Origin: Nageia nagi
Lineage: Eukaryota > Pinophyta
DNA length: 64,000 bases
Direction: 5' to 3'
Assembly: GCA_050084985.1 (NCBI GenBank)
Contig: JBITNC010000001.1
Coordinates: 180,606,001-180,670,000, forward strand
Shown: positions 15,330-28,139 of the stretch, one piece after another
Position numbering within the stretch: position 1 is the first letter of the stretch
How the letters are laid out: each line of letters starts with the position of its first letter
Made by a program: the position numbers and the translations under genes
Notes under the pieces: model-generated
What the model was told of the DNA's origin: nothing
What the model saw: the letters and a program-made list of their open reading frames with translations, nothing else
Database searches by the model: none

Positions 15330-16041
15330 TTAAGGTTCATTTATGGATCCCAAAATATAATAATGAAGTTTGAAATTACCTAAGATATCTACCAAATTAT
15401 ATTTCGCATAGTAATCTTCAATGGTAGATTTTCTTACTTTGTGTTCATCAATTTCATAAACCACTAATTTTCTAATTTTTTTATAGTATCTTATCAAAAC
15501 AAAAATACCTATAATGAAGTTCAAATAATTCCTTAAGATAGCTTGCATATCCAATAATGTCAACAATGGATATAAAATGATTCATCCCATGAATAATTCA
15601 ATAAGAGTTACTCATGTTATTAATGCATTTACAACCTTCATCCACTAGACCTACATGATTACATGCAAGAACACATACAAAGGTTACACGATTAGAGTTG
15701 GTTCCTAATTGCTTCATCAAATCAAAGAGGTTAATGGAAACCTTGCTATAGCCATGAATTGTGTATCCTTGAATCATTGTAATCCATAAAACTGTGTTTA
15801 GATCATGCATCTTATCAAATAATTCTCAATCCATGTGTATTCTTACATATTTTGTAAACATATCTATTAGTGTAATTAAAACCATAACATTCAATTTACA
15901 AGCACCAAGTAGAAAATAATTACATAGAATTAAAAGAAAAAATATAGTATCATTGTAGGTTATGCACAGTTCTTGAGCATAAGATGTGAAAATGCTAACA
16001 TTTTCATTAGCATTTTTACAAACTATGATTGAGACGTGCAT
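15330..16041 (-). pseudogene. Pentatricopeptide-repeat (PPR) protein fragment
   Basis: Minus-strand frames read MFTKYVRIHMD, then ELFDKMHDLNTVLWITM, IQGYTIHGYSKVSINLF, DLMKQLGTNSNRVTFVCVL and ACNHVGLVDEGCK. These are successive ~35-residue PPR motifs of the PLS type; the usual forms are DMYAKCGRI, MIxGYxxHG and ACSHAGLVDEG. PPR proteins bind organellar RNA and act in editing, splicing or stability in plastids and mitochondria. A stop separates the first two segments, an intact protein would be several hundred residues long, and sequence past ~15,598 decays into frameshifted remnants (IIGYASYLKE resembles the next motif). No start codon, transit peptide or E/DYW end is present. It is a relic, probably from a retrocopy or tandem duplication. 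Confidence 0.8.
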
Positions 16042-16099
16042 ATCTACAAAGGATATTGTATATTAATCTCAAAAGGTACAATATCATATTTATTAATTC

Positions 16100-16320
16100 A
16101 ATCATCATTGTAGTCTATGCAATTGCATTTGCATCATGGATATTATTTCTCAATATTGATATGAAACTGTATTTCCATCATGCATCTCATTTCTCATTAT
16201 AGTCCATAAAATTATATTTGCACCATGCATCTTATTTCCCAATGTTGATATGATACTATATTTGCATCATGCATCTTATTTATCATTATAGTCTCTGAAA
16301 TTGTATTTGCATCTTGTAAG
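16100..16320 (-). repeat. ~45 bp tandem array with PPR-like phrasing
   Basis: About five degenerate units alternate CATTATAGTC(T/C) and CAATRTTGATATG starts and share TTGCATCATGCATCTTATTT. On the minus strand single units can be read as variants of KMHDxNTVLW, the phrase in the PPR fragment immediately downstream (15,800). The array therefore looks like local expansion of one PPR segment after the gene died. Confidence 0.6.
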
Positions 16321-18740
16321 ATAATTCTTAGTTGTTTGAATACATGTTATACTTTTATACTATCTTATTTCTCAATGTTGATATATGCTTGTAGTTGGAA
16401 ATTACAAACTTGACAATATGAAGAGTGTCCCTCTTCCAAAAAAGGGAAAACAAAATGCAAGATAGATGGTTTACAATATATAAAAAAGTAAGGAGATAGT
16501 GATAGATAAATTTCATACCACTAAGTGATTGAAATTTGATAATGTTGTTGAATAGTGGTTGACTTGGGCATATTAGAATTGATTGTAGTTTTATTAGTGA
16601 CTATCATGTATTGTAGAAACTTCAAATATTAGATGGACACAATCTTATGCAGCGAATAAGGAAGTTAAAAAAACTTTAAGTCATAACATAAGTGAATCTA
16701 ATAGCAAGAATGTTATAAATGATAAGACTATTAATGCTTTGGATGATGAGGTTACCAATGCTTTGGACAATGAGGCTACCAATTTTTTGGGAAATGACTA
16801 CCAAATTTTTGGGCAATAAGGTTGGACTTTGTCTGGACAATGAGGTTGATGATGTTTTTGTCAATGAGCCTAAAGAAGTTTTGGTTAATAAATAAGGTAT
16901 GCAGATCATACAAGAAATTTGTTCATGATGATGGTTACTCATAGTTATCATTCTATATAGTATAATAAATTTTAGATGGTGCCCAATATATAAATATTGA
17001 TGTCAAATCATCACCCACTTATAAAAATTTGAAAGATGAAGAGCGAGAGGTAAAACAAAATTGAAAATAAAAGTTTGCAACATAGATAAGGTGGAGATCA
17101 CTATCAATCTACATGGACATTCTATTGGATAAAATACTAAGGCATTTTCACCTTTTTTAGAGTTAGTAGTGAGGGAGATTATCCCTATCACCTATAAATA
17201 TTGGAAGGTGGCTCTAGAGAAATTTAAAAATAAATGTTTGATAATGGTTAAGGTAACTTAGTAGATAACATATTTCACAATCTATTTTTGAATACTTTTG
17301 TAAATGTTGCATCTAATATTATAGTTTGATGTAGCAAAAATAATTCATTCCAAATAGAATGAAGAAATGGGTGAAGATGACCATTTTCAAACAATGGCAT
17401 GATAATAAGCATTGAATTTAGAGAAATTTATATGTTAAGTATGATAATGATTACTATAGACTTGATAATACCAAACCTAATATACCATCAATAGATTGGA
17501 AGCTTTTGTGAAAAGTAAGAGCAACATTGACTTTGAGGTAAGTACTAGCCATTCTGGTATGGTAGTTCATATCATTGTTATGTTCATGTAAATTTTGTGG
17601 ATCACCTTTCTCCTCAATCTATCATGCTAATTAGAATACAAAATGGTATTTTATCATACTCATCCATTATATATGATAAACATAGTTACATTTTTTTATT
17701 GTATGACTTATCCTTGTATCTTTCTAACTATATATTCTTGCAAAGGAAGAGCCAAACAAATACAAAATCTCCACCACCAAGGGAATCTATATGGATGGAA
17801 GCTCATAGAAAGAAGGATAGATCTTTTTTGTCAGTAGAAATTAGTTAAAAAATTGTAACATTTCCTTGGAAATAGTAACTTAAAATCATTATCATATTGA
17901 TTATTTTATTGCACATGTTCCTAATTACCTATGCATGTGATGTTCTCATAATGATGTATGGTCAAGTTTATGGCATCAAAAAAGGTGTATCACCCACTGT
18001 TATGACTGCTAATGATGGTTGTAAGCTAGAAATACACTACATGAATAATTAATTACAACATACAAATAAAATGATTAAAGAGAAGATGAAGGAAGAGATT
18101 ATAAAAAATAGAGAAGAGAGTGAAAAAAGATGCAAGATATGATGCTTCATATTTCACAACTAGAGGTGTATCATTTTTTCCATTATTTCATATTTGAAAT
18201 GTTTACATGTTACATCCTTAAACTTTTGATGACCCCTTATATATAATTTTGTAGGCCATAGTAAAATAAGTTACCCATGCAAGCATAAATAAAAGCTTAA
18301 TACATGTTAACCCAGAGTCATAAAATATGGTAAAACTATTATTTTAAATTTAAAATAATCAATTTAGTTTGTATTGTATGTCATGTAGTGATCTAAAATT
18401 GGATTAATAATAATTTAAGGATCCTAGCACCAATGCCAATGAAAGTGCCAATGTTAAAGGTAGCGCCAACAACAAGATTCCTAAAGAATTAGATATTTTC
18501 AATTTAGTGGATCATGGTGAGAGATATTTTCTTCATCTAGGGGAATTTGGATACTTGATCAGATATGTTTATTCTAACTAAACATCCCTAACCTATTAAC
18601 CTAATTGAGCATTAGTCTTAGGTAGCCTTAACCTAACTATGAACCAAAAAATTACAATGAACGGTAGTGCTAAAACTGATCTGAGCACCAATGTCAGGGG
18701 TCTTTTGCAATTATAAATTTAAATATTGGGACTAAAATTT
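16321..18740. other. No supported gene
   Basis: A short ~25 bp iteration around 16,735-16,870 (ATGAGGTTACCAATGCTTTGG and variants) is the only structure seen. Open frames at 17,597-17,848 lack motifs. The last part (18,420-18,500) is rich in GCCAATG words. Probably old transposon DNA. Confidence 0.3.
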
Positions 18741-18890
18741 TAGAGAATTTAACTATAACAAGAACAATTCTAATTAACCAAGATCACATAAAAGCTCTCA
18801 ATTCACAAACTCACAAACAAGATAATCTCATAAAGTAACTTAAGATGTAAAGTGGTTCCTCCAACTAGGAGTAAATCCACTAACTGGTTT
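18741..18890 (-). repeat. Partial 3' LTR of the Copia element
   Basis: Plus-strand text from TAGAGAATTTAACTATAAC to AACTAGGAGTAAATCC matches the inner 150 bases of the LTR at 26,637 with a few mismatches. It then diverges, so the outer two thirds are deleted or replaced. Confidence 0.7.
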
Positions 18891-19180
18891 CAATGTACAT
18901 GAAGTAGTCATCCAACTGGAAGTCATGAAGAGTCTCCAAGAGCTTGCATTCCTGAGGTAAGTAACCTACAATCTCAAAGGAACTTGTAAGTCATAAGCAG
19001 CTCAAATAACAAGATCAGTTAGATGCATCATATTCATATCAACAAGGATAGATGAATCACACAAATGCCATCATAAACTAATCAATGGTACATAATGAGT
19101 CATCATGAAGATGCCATACCAAAAAATTATAGTCACCTACTGTATATAAAATATGTGTTGATTATCATTACAAAATAGAT

Positions 19181-19400
19181 CATGCACATACAAGTTCCTC
19201 ACATATGGATAATTGAACAGTGCCAAAGGACACATAAGAGTTCCTCACATATGGATAATTGAACAATGCTAGATTGACCAAAAAATAGAGTATGCACATA
19301 CGATTTCCTCACATATGGATAATTGAATAGTGCCAAAAGACACATAAGATTTTTTCACACATGGATAACTAAATAGTGTAAAATTGGCCAATTTGTACAA
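19181..19400. repeat. Two ~110 bp units, each with two TTCCTCACATATGGATAATT copies
   Basis: TTCCTCACATATGGATAATT (last copy diverged) starts at about 19,194, 19,240, 19,304 and 19,351. Pairs of copies plus the word ATGCACATAC form a higher-order unit of ~110 bases. The array lies between RNase H and the 3' LTR remnant. Confidence 0.7.
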
Positions 19401-19589
19401 TAAGTTTCTCACGTAGAGCAAACTTACCATGAAGGTGTACAATAAAATCAACATTGTACAATACAAAATCCTTCTAGGGGTGAAGTTGTCATCATAAACA
19501 TGAATTCAACATAAGAATTCAAATTTCACTCTCCATTAAAGGCAACCTCACCAACCCTATAGCATCCTTTAACTTACAGAATTAAGTTT

Positions 19590-22500
19590 TTAAGAGAGGC
19601 TTGGTGAATAAATCAACAGAGTTCAAGGTGGATGGATAATACTTTAGGTGTATGATGCCATCAAGAACCTTCTTCTTGATAAAATGGGCATGGATTTCTA
19701 TATGTTTTGTTCTCTAATAGAATACTAAATTCTTAGCCAAAGAAATAGCCAACTAATTATTTGAAGAGATCAAAGATGAGCCACCTTGGTCATACCTAAT
19801 TTCTTTTAGAAGATGCCTTAGCCAAATGGCTTCCTAGGCTACAATAGACATGGCATGATATTCAATTTCTATGGTAAAAAAAAAATAGTAGGTTACTTCT
19901 TGAAAGCCCAAGAGATAGCACCTAAACCAATGCTAAACACATACATAGAGGTTGACTTCCTATAATCTCTATCTTCCCCATAGTTAGAATCAAAGAGTAT
20001 AGAGAATAAATGACGGTAACTTGGAATACTTGAGAGCAAGATCTTTAGTCCCTGTAACATACCTCAAGATTTGCTTAACAATATTGAAGTGCACAACATA
20101 TAGTTTTTGCATGAATCGTGCCATCAGATTCACTACAAAGGTAATATCTGGCCTAGATATAGTCAAATACAAAAAATTACCAATTAATTACCTGTAAGCT
20201 ATAGCATCAACTAACTAAGAGTTAGAGCTTAAAGAAATAGTGATTTTAGGAGAGATTAGAATTGTAGCATATCTACACTCCATTCTAAACTTTTACAAGA
20301 TGTTTGATATATACTTAGATTGACTGAGGTAAGTACAATCTTTGTATTGATACACTTACATTCTAAGATAGTAATGCAAGAGACGAAGATCAATCATTCA
20401 AATTTTGCTTTAAGTTTGGATATGCACTCTTAAATGATTTCATCATTGTTCCCAGTAATCAAAAGATCATCCACATAAAGGAGAATCAAGACCATGTCTT
20501 TTCCTTGATTAAGGACATAAATATCAAAGTTAAAAAAACACTAGAGAATCTAATGTATGCAAAGTATCCTAAAATCTTTCTATACCAAGCTTTAGGTGTT
20601 TGCTTAAGTCTAAACAAAGACTTATTTAACTTGCATACAAAGAAATATTTACCTTTCATAATAAACCCTTCTAATTGATTCATGAAGATTTCCACATCTA
20701 AGTCACCATTGAGAAATGCACTCTTGACATCAAGTTGAAAAACTTTCCATTTTTGAGTTACATAAAGAGCAAAGATAACTCTCACAGTAGGCATCTTTGC
20801 TACAAGAGAAAAGGTTTCCTCATAATCTACATCATATTTCTAAGCAAAACCTTTAGCTACTAACCTTGCCTTATATTTTTCAATATCTCCAATTGAATTG
20901 AACTTAACCTTATAGATCCATTTATTACCAATACATTCTTTTCATTGGGATAAGGAACCAAATCCTAAGTTTTATTTTTTATAAGTACCTCATACTCCAC
21001 TTTCATGGCTTTCATCCAGCACTCATGCTTAGAAGCTTTTTTGAAGGTTAAGGGCTCATGCTTGTTATCAATATTGGTAATTAAATATTTATTCAAGGTC
21101 ATGCTCCTTATTACCCTTTGTGTTGAAGAATTTTATTTCTGAGGTGATTTGTTTATATCAATATCCAACCAGCTAAGAGCAACTGAAGAGTCCTTTGGAT
21201 CATCAACATCCTCATTGGAAGTAGATTCTTAAGAAAGTTCATTGAACTTTACATCCCTTGAAATGAATACTACTTTATAGGTTAGAGAGTAGAGCCTATA
21301 GCCTCTATCATAACCCATAAAGATGCATTTTTTAATTCTTTTATCCAAATTCTTCCTTTTCTCAAAAATAATGTAGAAGAATTCTTCATAACTAAACACC
21401 CTAAAGTGAGAAATGTTAGGTTTTCTTCTTGACCATGCCTCAAAAGGAGTTTTACTCTAAGCAACTTTTATGGGACACCTATTTAAGGTGTAAATAGTAG
21501 TGCTCATAGCTTCACCCCATAAGAATTTAGGAAGATTACCCAACATGTATCTAGCCATCTCCATAATTATTCTATTTTTTCTTTTGACAATACCATTCTG
21601 TTGAAGAGTGTATAGAAATGTAAACTACATCTTGATTCCATACTTATCATAATAGTTATTAAATTCATTATTTTTATATTCTCCTCCATTATCTAATCTC
21701 AACATTTTGATTTTAAGGTTAGTTTGATTCTCAACAAAGGCCTTAAAAACATAAAATTTTCAAATATTTGATCCTTGTGCTCAAGTAGATACCAAAAGGT
21801 CATATTAATAAAGTTATCAACGAAGTTCAAGATGTAAGATGCTCCTCCAAGTGACTTAGGCTAAAATAGACCCATCAAATCTGAATGCATAAGTTGAAAA
21901 AATTGAGATGCTCTTATTATCTTATCTTTTTCAAACTTTTATCTATGCATCTTGCCAAGAATGCACTTCTCGTATAGACTAACTAAAGAAAAAATTTAAG
22001 ATAAACCTTCCACAAGTTATTGATTTTTCATAACTTGAATACTCTTATGGTTAAGGTGTCCCAAATGATGATGCCAAAGATTACCTTTAAAACACATATT
22101 ATAAGTAATTCATATCTTTGATGGTACTTGATCCATAATGTAGAGGTTATCTTTCATAGATCCTTTAACCAAAGTGGTAAGTCCTTTCTTAATGCATCAA
22201 GATTGAGAGTAAAAATCAAAAGAGTACCCTTTTTTAGCAACTTAGATTACAGAGAGAAGGTTCATCCTTAACTTAGGAATATAGAGAACATTTTCAAGAA
22301 CCTTTTTATGAATCAGCACACTTCTAATTCCTTGGACTTTAAGGGTAGAGTTATCACCTATCATAACCGCATCCTTATTATACTTGTAAAAGTTCTTAAA
22401 AATTTTCTTTTCAAAGCATAGGTGATTCATGCATCTAGAGTCAAAAATCCATTTAGATGAAAAAGAGCGAGATAAGGAGTAAAGCATTACAGCAAAATTA

Positions 22501-23460
22501 ACATGAATATTTTTTTTTCCTTTGTAGTTCTTTACATTTCCATTATCTTTGTACTTTTTCTCTCTTTTTTTTGTAACGATCAACATCTTTGGGAACTTGA
22601 ATGCCATAATAGTTATAATTGCCATCAATTTTTTTCTTAGGATAAGGAGTGTTTACTTTGCCTTTTCCATATCTTTACTTGAAGTGATTGTTGTTTCCAT
22701 AAATCCCACTACTATGGTTATTATTTTTGTTATTTCTGTTGCTATTGTAGCCACTATCTCTTTTTTCAAACCTTTTAGAGGAAGAAAAGTAAGATTTCTT
22801 TTGATATTTTAACTTCTTCTTGAAAGGAGTTTTGGTTGCTCCAAGAGCAATGTTATTAGGCCTAGAATAAGAAATTAACCCTTTATTATTAAGGGTTTTC
22901 TCATGCTTCAATAGATGCATTGAAAGGTTTTCAAGGGAGATGACTTCTTTTTCATCATCAAGCCTTATTTTCATAACTATTATAAAGTTTTCAAATTTTA
23001 AAAGAATGATAAAGACCATGAACCCATCATTGATTTAATTACACCCATAAGCAATAAGTTGGATTCTTAGGTCAATAATTTTGTTCAAGTAGATAGCCAC
23101 ATTTTTATCTTCCCCTTGATGAGATTGAAGCAAGTTTTGAAGAATGGTAAATCTTCTAAAAAAATTTAAACCAAGGTAGATTTACTTTAGCTTATCCCAT
23201 GCTTCTTTTGTTGAGGTTGAAGAGGATATCATCATGAGCATATCATCTAAAATTACACGATAAATCATGGAGGTTGCTAATTCATTCTTGGTGTTGTAAG
23301 CCTCTAGTATTTTCTAATCTATAGGAGGTACAAGTTTCTCATTTACTATTTGCCATAACTTTTTTACTTGTAATTCAACTCTCATCTAAGGTTTTCAAAT
23401 CCCATAGTTGGAACCATCAAGAATGTGTTTAGGTAAAAAGGATTCTCCTATTTGCTATAC
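19590..23460 (-). pseudogene. Copia gag-pol remnant (gag, PR, INT, RT, RNase H)
   Basis: Gag (23,430-23,160) shows LDGSNYGI, ELQVKKLW and STKEAWDKLK. The protease region (22,470-22,240) shows WIFDSRCMNHLC, where an active enzyme has DSGC, and VLYIPKLRMNLLS. The pre-integrase/integrase region (22,130-21,250) shows HLGHLNHKSI with a Cys-containing C-terminal partner and FVDNF. The reverse transcriptase (21,000-20,430) shows FQLDVKSAFLNGDLD, SLFRLKQTPKAWY and the catalytic LYVDDLLITGNN. RNase H (20,172-19,800) shows RPDITFVVNLMARFMQK and QILRYVTGTKDL. Numerous in-frame stops (for example where Trp is expected) and frame changes show it is non-functional. No CCHC knuckle was located with confidence. 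Confidence 0.85.
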
Positions 23461-24299
23461 AAAAATATGAAATGATAAGCTTGTGTTTTCAATAAATAAC
23501 ATTAAATGTTAAATTTTAACCAAGTAAATAATATATATATAATTAATACTAAATACATGCTTGATTTGATTCATAAGTGCAAATGTTTTACAATTCAAAT
23601 AATAACCTATGTACCTAAATACATTTCTCATCTCAAGAACTGTAGATGTAGAGTGACATTGTTGAGGTTTATTTTCTTTTCTAAAATTAAGGCCTTCACC
23701 TAGATGCCCACATAAAAAGAGCCTAAATACTACCAATTTAAAACTAGTTTCCCTTGGGCAATAATATACTCTCACAAGAAGTACTAGCTATTTTTCAAGG
23801 TTTTGATATTTATTGGATCAAACAAATTATTAATCTTAATTAGGTTTCAAATTGTCCTCTTAGGTTATCAAAATAATTCTTAAATGGACTTGCGAACATG
23901 TGATATCATTACACACATGCTTATCCACCTAATAGAGTTATGTCCAGACTAATAGAGGATTTAGGGGCAATTAAAAAGTACAAACTTTTCACCACTTGGA
24001 TTGTCAAACTTAAAGGCTCCAGTCCACTTGTCCTCACCTCATGGCTCCCCAAACAAGTCATGTTATATAATGTACATGTAGATGTGTTCATTTTAGAGGG
24101 TTGATCATCTCAATGTTTATGATTTTTGCATAAGTAAAAAAAGCAAAATGCAAAATATAAAGTAAAAAAGCATAATATTAAATATCATCGATTCATAACT
24201 TAGAACCTAAGAGTCTAATGGGTTTTGTTTACTAACCCCTAAAGGACATATTTACACAAGTTCATATTTTGCTCAAGTTTATTTTGAGAAACACTTAAA

Positions 24300-24730
24300 C
24301 ATAAACATGCATTAATTCCAAAAATTTGCATAAGTTATCTTTGCATGAAGGCTAAATACTCAACATATATCTTTTAACTTAAGGAATTAAGTCCTAAGCA
24401 TGCAACATTAGCTTAAAAATTGAAGTTCTAAGCATGCATTTAATAACTTAAACAAGCATAAGTAAGCATGCATCATTTAAAATTAAGTACTAAGCATGTA
24501 CTATTAAAAAATTAAGTTCACTTTGCATAAGGATAAAAATGCTATAATTTGCACAAGTTCATTAACTTTGCATAAGAAAGTACTTAGCATGCATCAATCC
24601 CATAGCTTAAAAAATTGAGTATGCATCATTAATAAGCATGCATCATTTAAAATTAATTTGTATAAGTTTATCTTAAAATAGGATAAATACTTAATGCTTT
24701 TAGAGAGTCAACAATAGTCATGCATCCAAG
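24300..24730. repeat. Cluster of GCATGCAT words
   Basis: At least eight (A)AGCATGCA or close variants occur in 430 bases, often followed by TCATTTAAAATTAAGT or similar. It is a degenerate tandem-like array of ~30-40 base units. CATGCA is also the core of the plant RY element; no regulatory role is claimed. Confidence 0.6.
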
Positions 24731-26042
24731 AAATTTTAATATTTGCATAAAAAGGTTCCCCCTCTTTTTTGCTTTAAATTATGATCCCCCTATATTAAGG
24801 CTAAAATACTTTCAAAGTACTAAAAAAAAAACCTTAGTATACTAAAGTGTTAAAAAATATATTCTTTCACTAACACTTTATATACTTAGTAGAAATCTTT
24901 CTGAAACTATCAAAGTGAGCGTTTATTTAAGTCTTAAAAAAGAAAAAAAAATTAAAGGAAAAAAATTTCTTTACTCAACCATTAATGCATATTTGACCTT
25001 TTATGCATTCCAAGTTAGATTTTATGATGGGTAAGGCAGAGTGCTTTAAATTTGGAGTATAAGTACTTCTAAGTGCATTTAATAAGAATAAATGACTTGT
25101 AAGCAAGCAAAATAAAAATATATATTAATATACCTTTACTTCTTGAGAGCTTGCTAGTAATTAAATAAGTACATAAAAGGTCAGTTGAGTGTTTAGAGAG
25201 AGAAAAAAATGCTTTTAGGTAGAAATGATGGCTACCCCTCCAAAAAAAATACATTGCTTTCTAAAGGAGTAAAAACAATGCATATAATCATAACAACCTA
25301 AAAAGTTAGACCCCCCCTTTTTTACTTGGTAAAATCAAATGAGGTTTATGAGGTGCGCAAAGTATCGATAGAGGCGGAGCTAGTGGTTAGAGGTGCTAGT
25401 GGTGAAGGGTAGAAGGGTGAAAGGCCATGGTGGAGATAAGGTAGAGGATCAGGAGGGGCCATGTACAGATAAGTTGGAGGATGAAATGAGTGTTTGAAGG
25501 GTGCAAAGCTCCCTGGTTTTTTTTGGGTTGAAGCATCCATATACAATAATAAAAAAGGGTTATTGCTTTCCCTAGTAGCATGCCTAGTGGCATAATCATG
25601 AGGGAGGAGGATTTCAAAGAATGTAAGGATTGAAGGAGATGCGACAGAGATAGCGATGAAGAGGGGGCTGAGCTATGTGACAGAGTGAGAGCAAAATAAA
25701 AAGAAGGGAAGCAATGTATGACACTTGGAGGGATGTCCAAAAACTAAGAGCCCATCAAAGGCTTTCTAGATGAAAAAAAAGGTAGCTATGAATTTCAAAT
25801 CCCCCACGTAATGTAGGATGGAACAACAATAAGGGTGAAGGGTTATTTAGAGGTTAGTAGATATAATTTATGTGCAACCTCTTCTATGGTTGTAGACTAT
25901 AGATTCTCCTTCGAATTTTTAGTTCTTGATTCAGCTTTAGCCCTCCATTATATTCACCTACTTATTTTCTCTTAAAAAATAACTTCAAAAAATGAAACAC
26001 CCCCTCCCCTCCAAATTTTAAAAAATATTTTAATGAAGTTTG

Positions 26043-26068
26043 ATATATATATATATATATATATATAT
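26043..26068. repeat. (TA)n microsatellite
   Basis: About 13 TA dinucleotides within the Copia leader. Confidence 0.9.
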
Positions 26069-26620
26069 TTTTTAAAAACTTTGTACATGCCTTACTTCTT
26101 AATTTCTTTGCAATGTTTTAACATTTCTACAAGGCATTATAAATATTTTTCTAGAGAAAAAAATAGCAATCCCTCTTTTTTATTATTTTTAATAAGCTAA
26201 CAAGAGTCTTATAAGTTGTAAAAAAAATTAATTTCAAACCTCAATTAACTTAAGCAATATATCTTCTTTTGTAAATATAACACTATATTGCAAAGTTTTA
26301 GGATTCTCCAAAAAAAAATGTACTTTTTGTATACTAACTTCTTAAAAAAAAAATTGTAAATATTACAAATTACCAAGAAGTTAGCATATCCCAAAATAAA
26401 TGCATCATATCACTATTTCACCAAATTTGTAATAATGAACTAACACATAGAACATATTATGTTAGTGTCATTAGCTCAAAAAAAATTGAAGGTGATTATA
26501 TGGAGGAGGTTATACCTTCTTTTGAATTTACCTCACAATGAAGAGGAGGTTCAAGAATGAAGACCTTCTAATATTGAAGATGAGTCTCCAAGCCAAGGAT
26601 GTGAAAAGAAGCCTCTAAGT

Positions 26621-26634
26621 GGGCTCTAATACCA
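26621..26634 (-). other. Primer-binding site of the Copia element
   Basis: On the minus strand TGGTATTAGAGCCC lies two bases after the LTR end. It differs by one base from the plant consensus TGGTATCAGAGCC complementary to the 3' end of initiator tRNA-Met. This fixes the element orientation. Confidence 0.8.
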
Positions 26635-26636
26635 AA

Positions 26637-27135
26637 TGAGAGAATTGAACTATAACAAGAACAATCTTGATCAACCAAGATCATATGAAAGCTTTCAATT
26701 CACAAACTCACAAACAAGACAACCTCATAAAGTAACTCAAGATGTAAAGTGGTTCCTCCAACTAGGAGTATATCTGCTAACTAGATCTTTACTTCGATCA
26801 CAAATACAACTCTCTTACAATTCTTCTAATATCAACTCTTACACTTCTATCCTATAGCATAACTTTACTCCACAATTGGTGTGTGATCACAAAGAGGGAG
26901 CCTTCTATTTATAGGCTAAAATCCCTCTTTGGATCACCCTTTTATCCAATGTATAAAAGTATGACATGCACATCCTTTTACCCAAAGGGCATGTTCATAA
27001 CATGGAGTGTAGGATAAGTTACATTATCATATTCACTTAAATACTTAAGGTATCAAATGATACCCTTAAGTATTAGTAAATTTATATAGAAGATTTAATA
27101 CAAACCTTTACAATAATGCATTATACATTCCAACA
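26637..27135 (-). repeat. 5' LTR of the Copia element
   Basis: 499 bases bounded on the minus strand by TGTTGGAATGTATAATGC and AATTCTCTCA (TG...CA). The left end is shared with 18,741-18,890. The plus-strand word ATAGCATAACT(T/C)T near 26,860 also occurs in the LTRs at 27.2 and 29.8 kb, pointing to related families. Confidence 0.75.
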
Positions 27136-27204
27136 AAATTAAATATGTTTGTAATCATTTTTAATTTCTTTCTATTTAGATTTTCATTTAAATACCTTAG
27201 CACT

Positions 27205-27651
27205 CGATGAAATTAACCCTTTTTAAATTTATTCCACGTCTACCAAGATCTCCAAAAGGCACTCATAACATCAATATAATAGCATAATAACAGAAGCCAA
27301 TCTCACAAAGAACATAAGATATAAATTGATTCCTACCTTCTTGGGACTACATCCACTAACCAAGATCTTCTTAAATTCTCAAAGACCTCTCTTATAGAAT
27401 CTCTTCCTATCTGTCCAAACCTTCAACCTATAGCATAACTCTTCTTCCAAGTTGTGTTACAAAGAGAGGGGGTACACTTCTATTTATAATATGAAACCCA
27501 TTTTTTAACCTCCCTTTTACCAAAGGGTAAGGTTAAAGATTTTTTCATATTTATTTCTTTAATGCTTTAAGGTATCTAAAGATACTTTAAGTATTAATTG
27601 AATTTACATTAAAGAGAAATATTACACAATATTACATTACAAATTCTAACA
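27205..27651 (-). repeat. 3' LTR of the chimeric element
   Basis: On the minus strand it starts TGTTAGAATTTG and ends TTTCATCG; the other LTR ends TTTCATCA, the normal CA. The PPT GAAAAGAAAG abuts it at 27,652-27,661. Confidence 0.8.
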
Positions 27652-28139
27652 CTTTCTTTTCATGTAATATTGGGATAGAATATAAAGGAAGAAAAAGAGA
27701 GTAGGAGAGAGTTCTCCTCCATATAGATACAAGTGAAGATGAGAACTTTTACATCTATAAGAAATAAGCAAGATCTTGATTTGAGACTCACTACTTTACC
27801 ATTTAACAAAATGTTTACAATACAATCATTAATCATAACTGGTTTCACTATAAAGTGTTGTTGATCAACACTAAATTGAAATGTGAGTCTCCATGATCCC
27901 GCCCACTCGATGTAAGTTACCTACATTCTTAAGATGAAACCTGCAAGCTACAAGTAGCTTATAAACAAGATCAATTAGATGCATGTATAAATATTCATAT
28001 CAATTATAAGATAAATGAAGTAAATAATGCCATCCATAACTTGATCAAGGTTAAAGGTTTGAAAGCCTTGGTAGAAAATTAGTTTGGATTTAAAATCAAA
28101 GATCTAATAATGGAGGTGAGTATAATAGTAATGAATTTA

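Larger units (their letters stand above)
23461..26620 (-). other. Long leader of the Copia element
   Basis: Non-coding stretch between PBS and gag. It holds a cluster of CATGCA words (24,300-24,730), a hairpin-like pair around 24,830-24,890 (AGTATACTAAAGTGTTA against TAACACTTTATATACT) and a TA microsatellite. A 114-codon Ser/Leu/Pro-rich frame at 25,396-25,740 (minus) has no recognisable family. About 3 kb is long for a Copia leader. Confidence 0.45.
18741..27135 (-). mobile_element. Decayed Copia (Ty1) LTR retrotransposon
   Basis: Read on the minus strand the order is 5' LTR (27,135-26,637), PBS (26,634-26,621), a long leader, gag, protease, integrase, reverse transcriptase and RNase H (23,460-19,590), a 3' untranslated part with tandem repeats, and a partial 3' LTR (18,890-18,741). 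The order PR-INT-RT-RH is diagnostic of Copia. The pol frame carries many stops and frameshifts, so it is dead. The 3' LTR matches the 5' LTR for only ~150 bases. AAATT occurs next to both outer ends and may be the target-site duplication. The leader of ~3.1 kb is unusually long and may hide a nested insertion. Confidence 0.75.

Noticed and set aside
25396-25740. 114-codon minus-strand frame in the Copia leader
   Set aside because: Ser, Leu, Pro and His enrichment reflects a purine-rich plus strand; no start context, motif or homology is visible.
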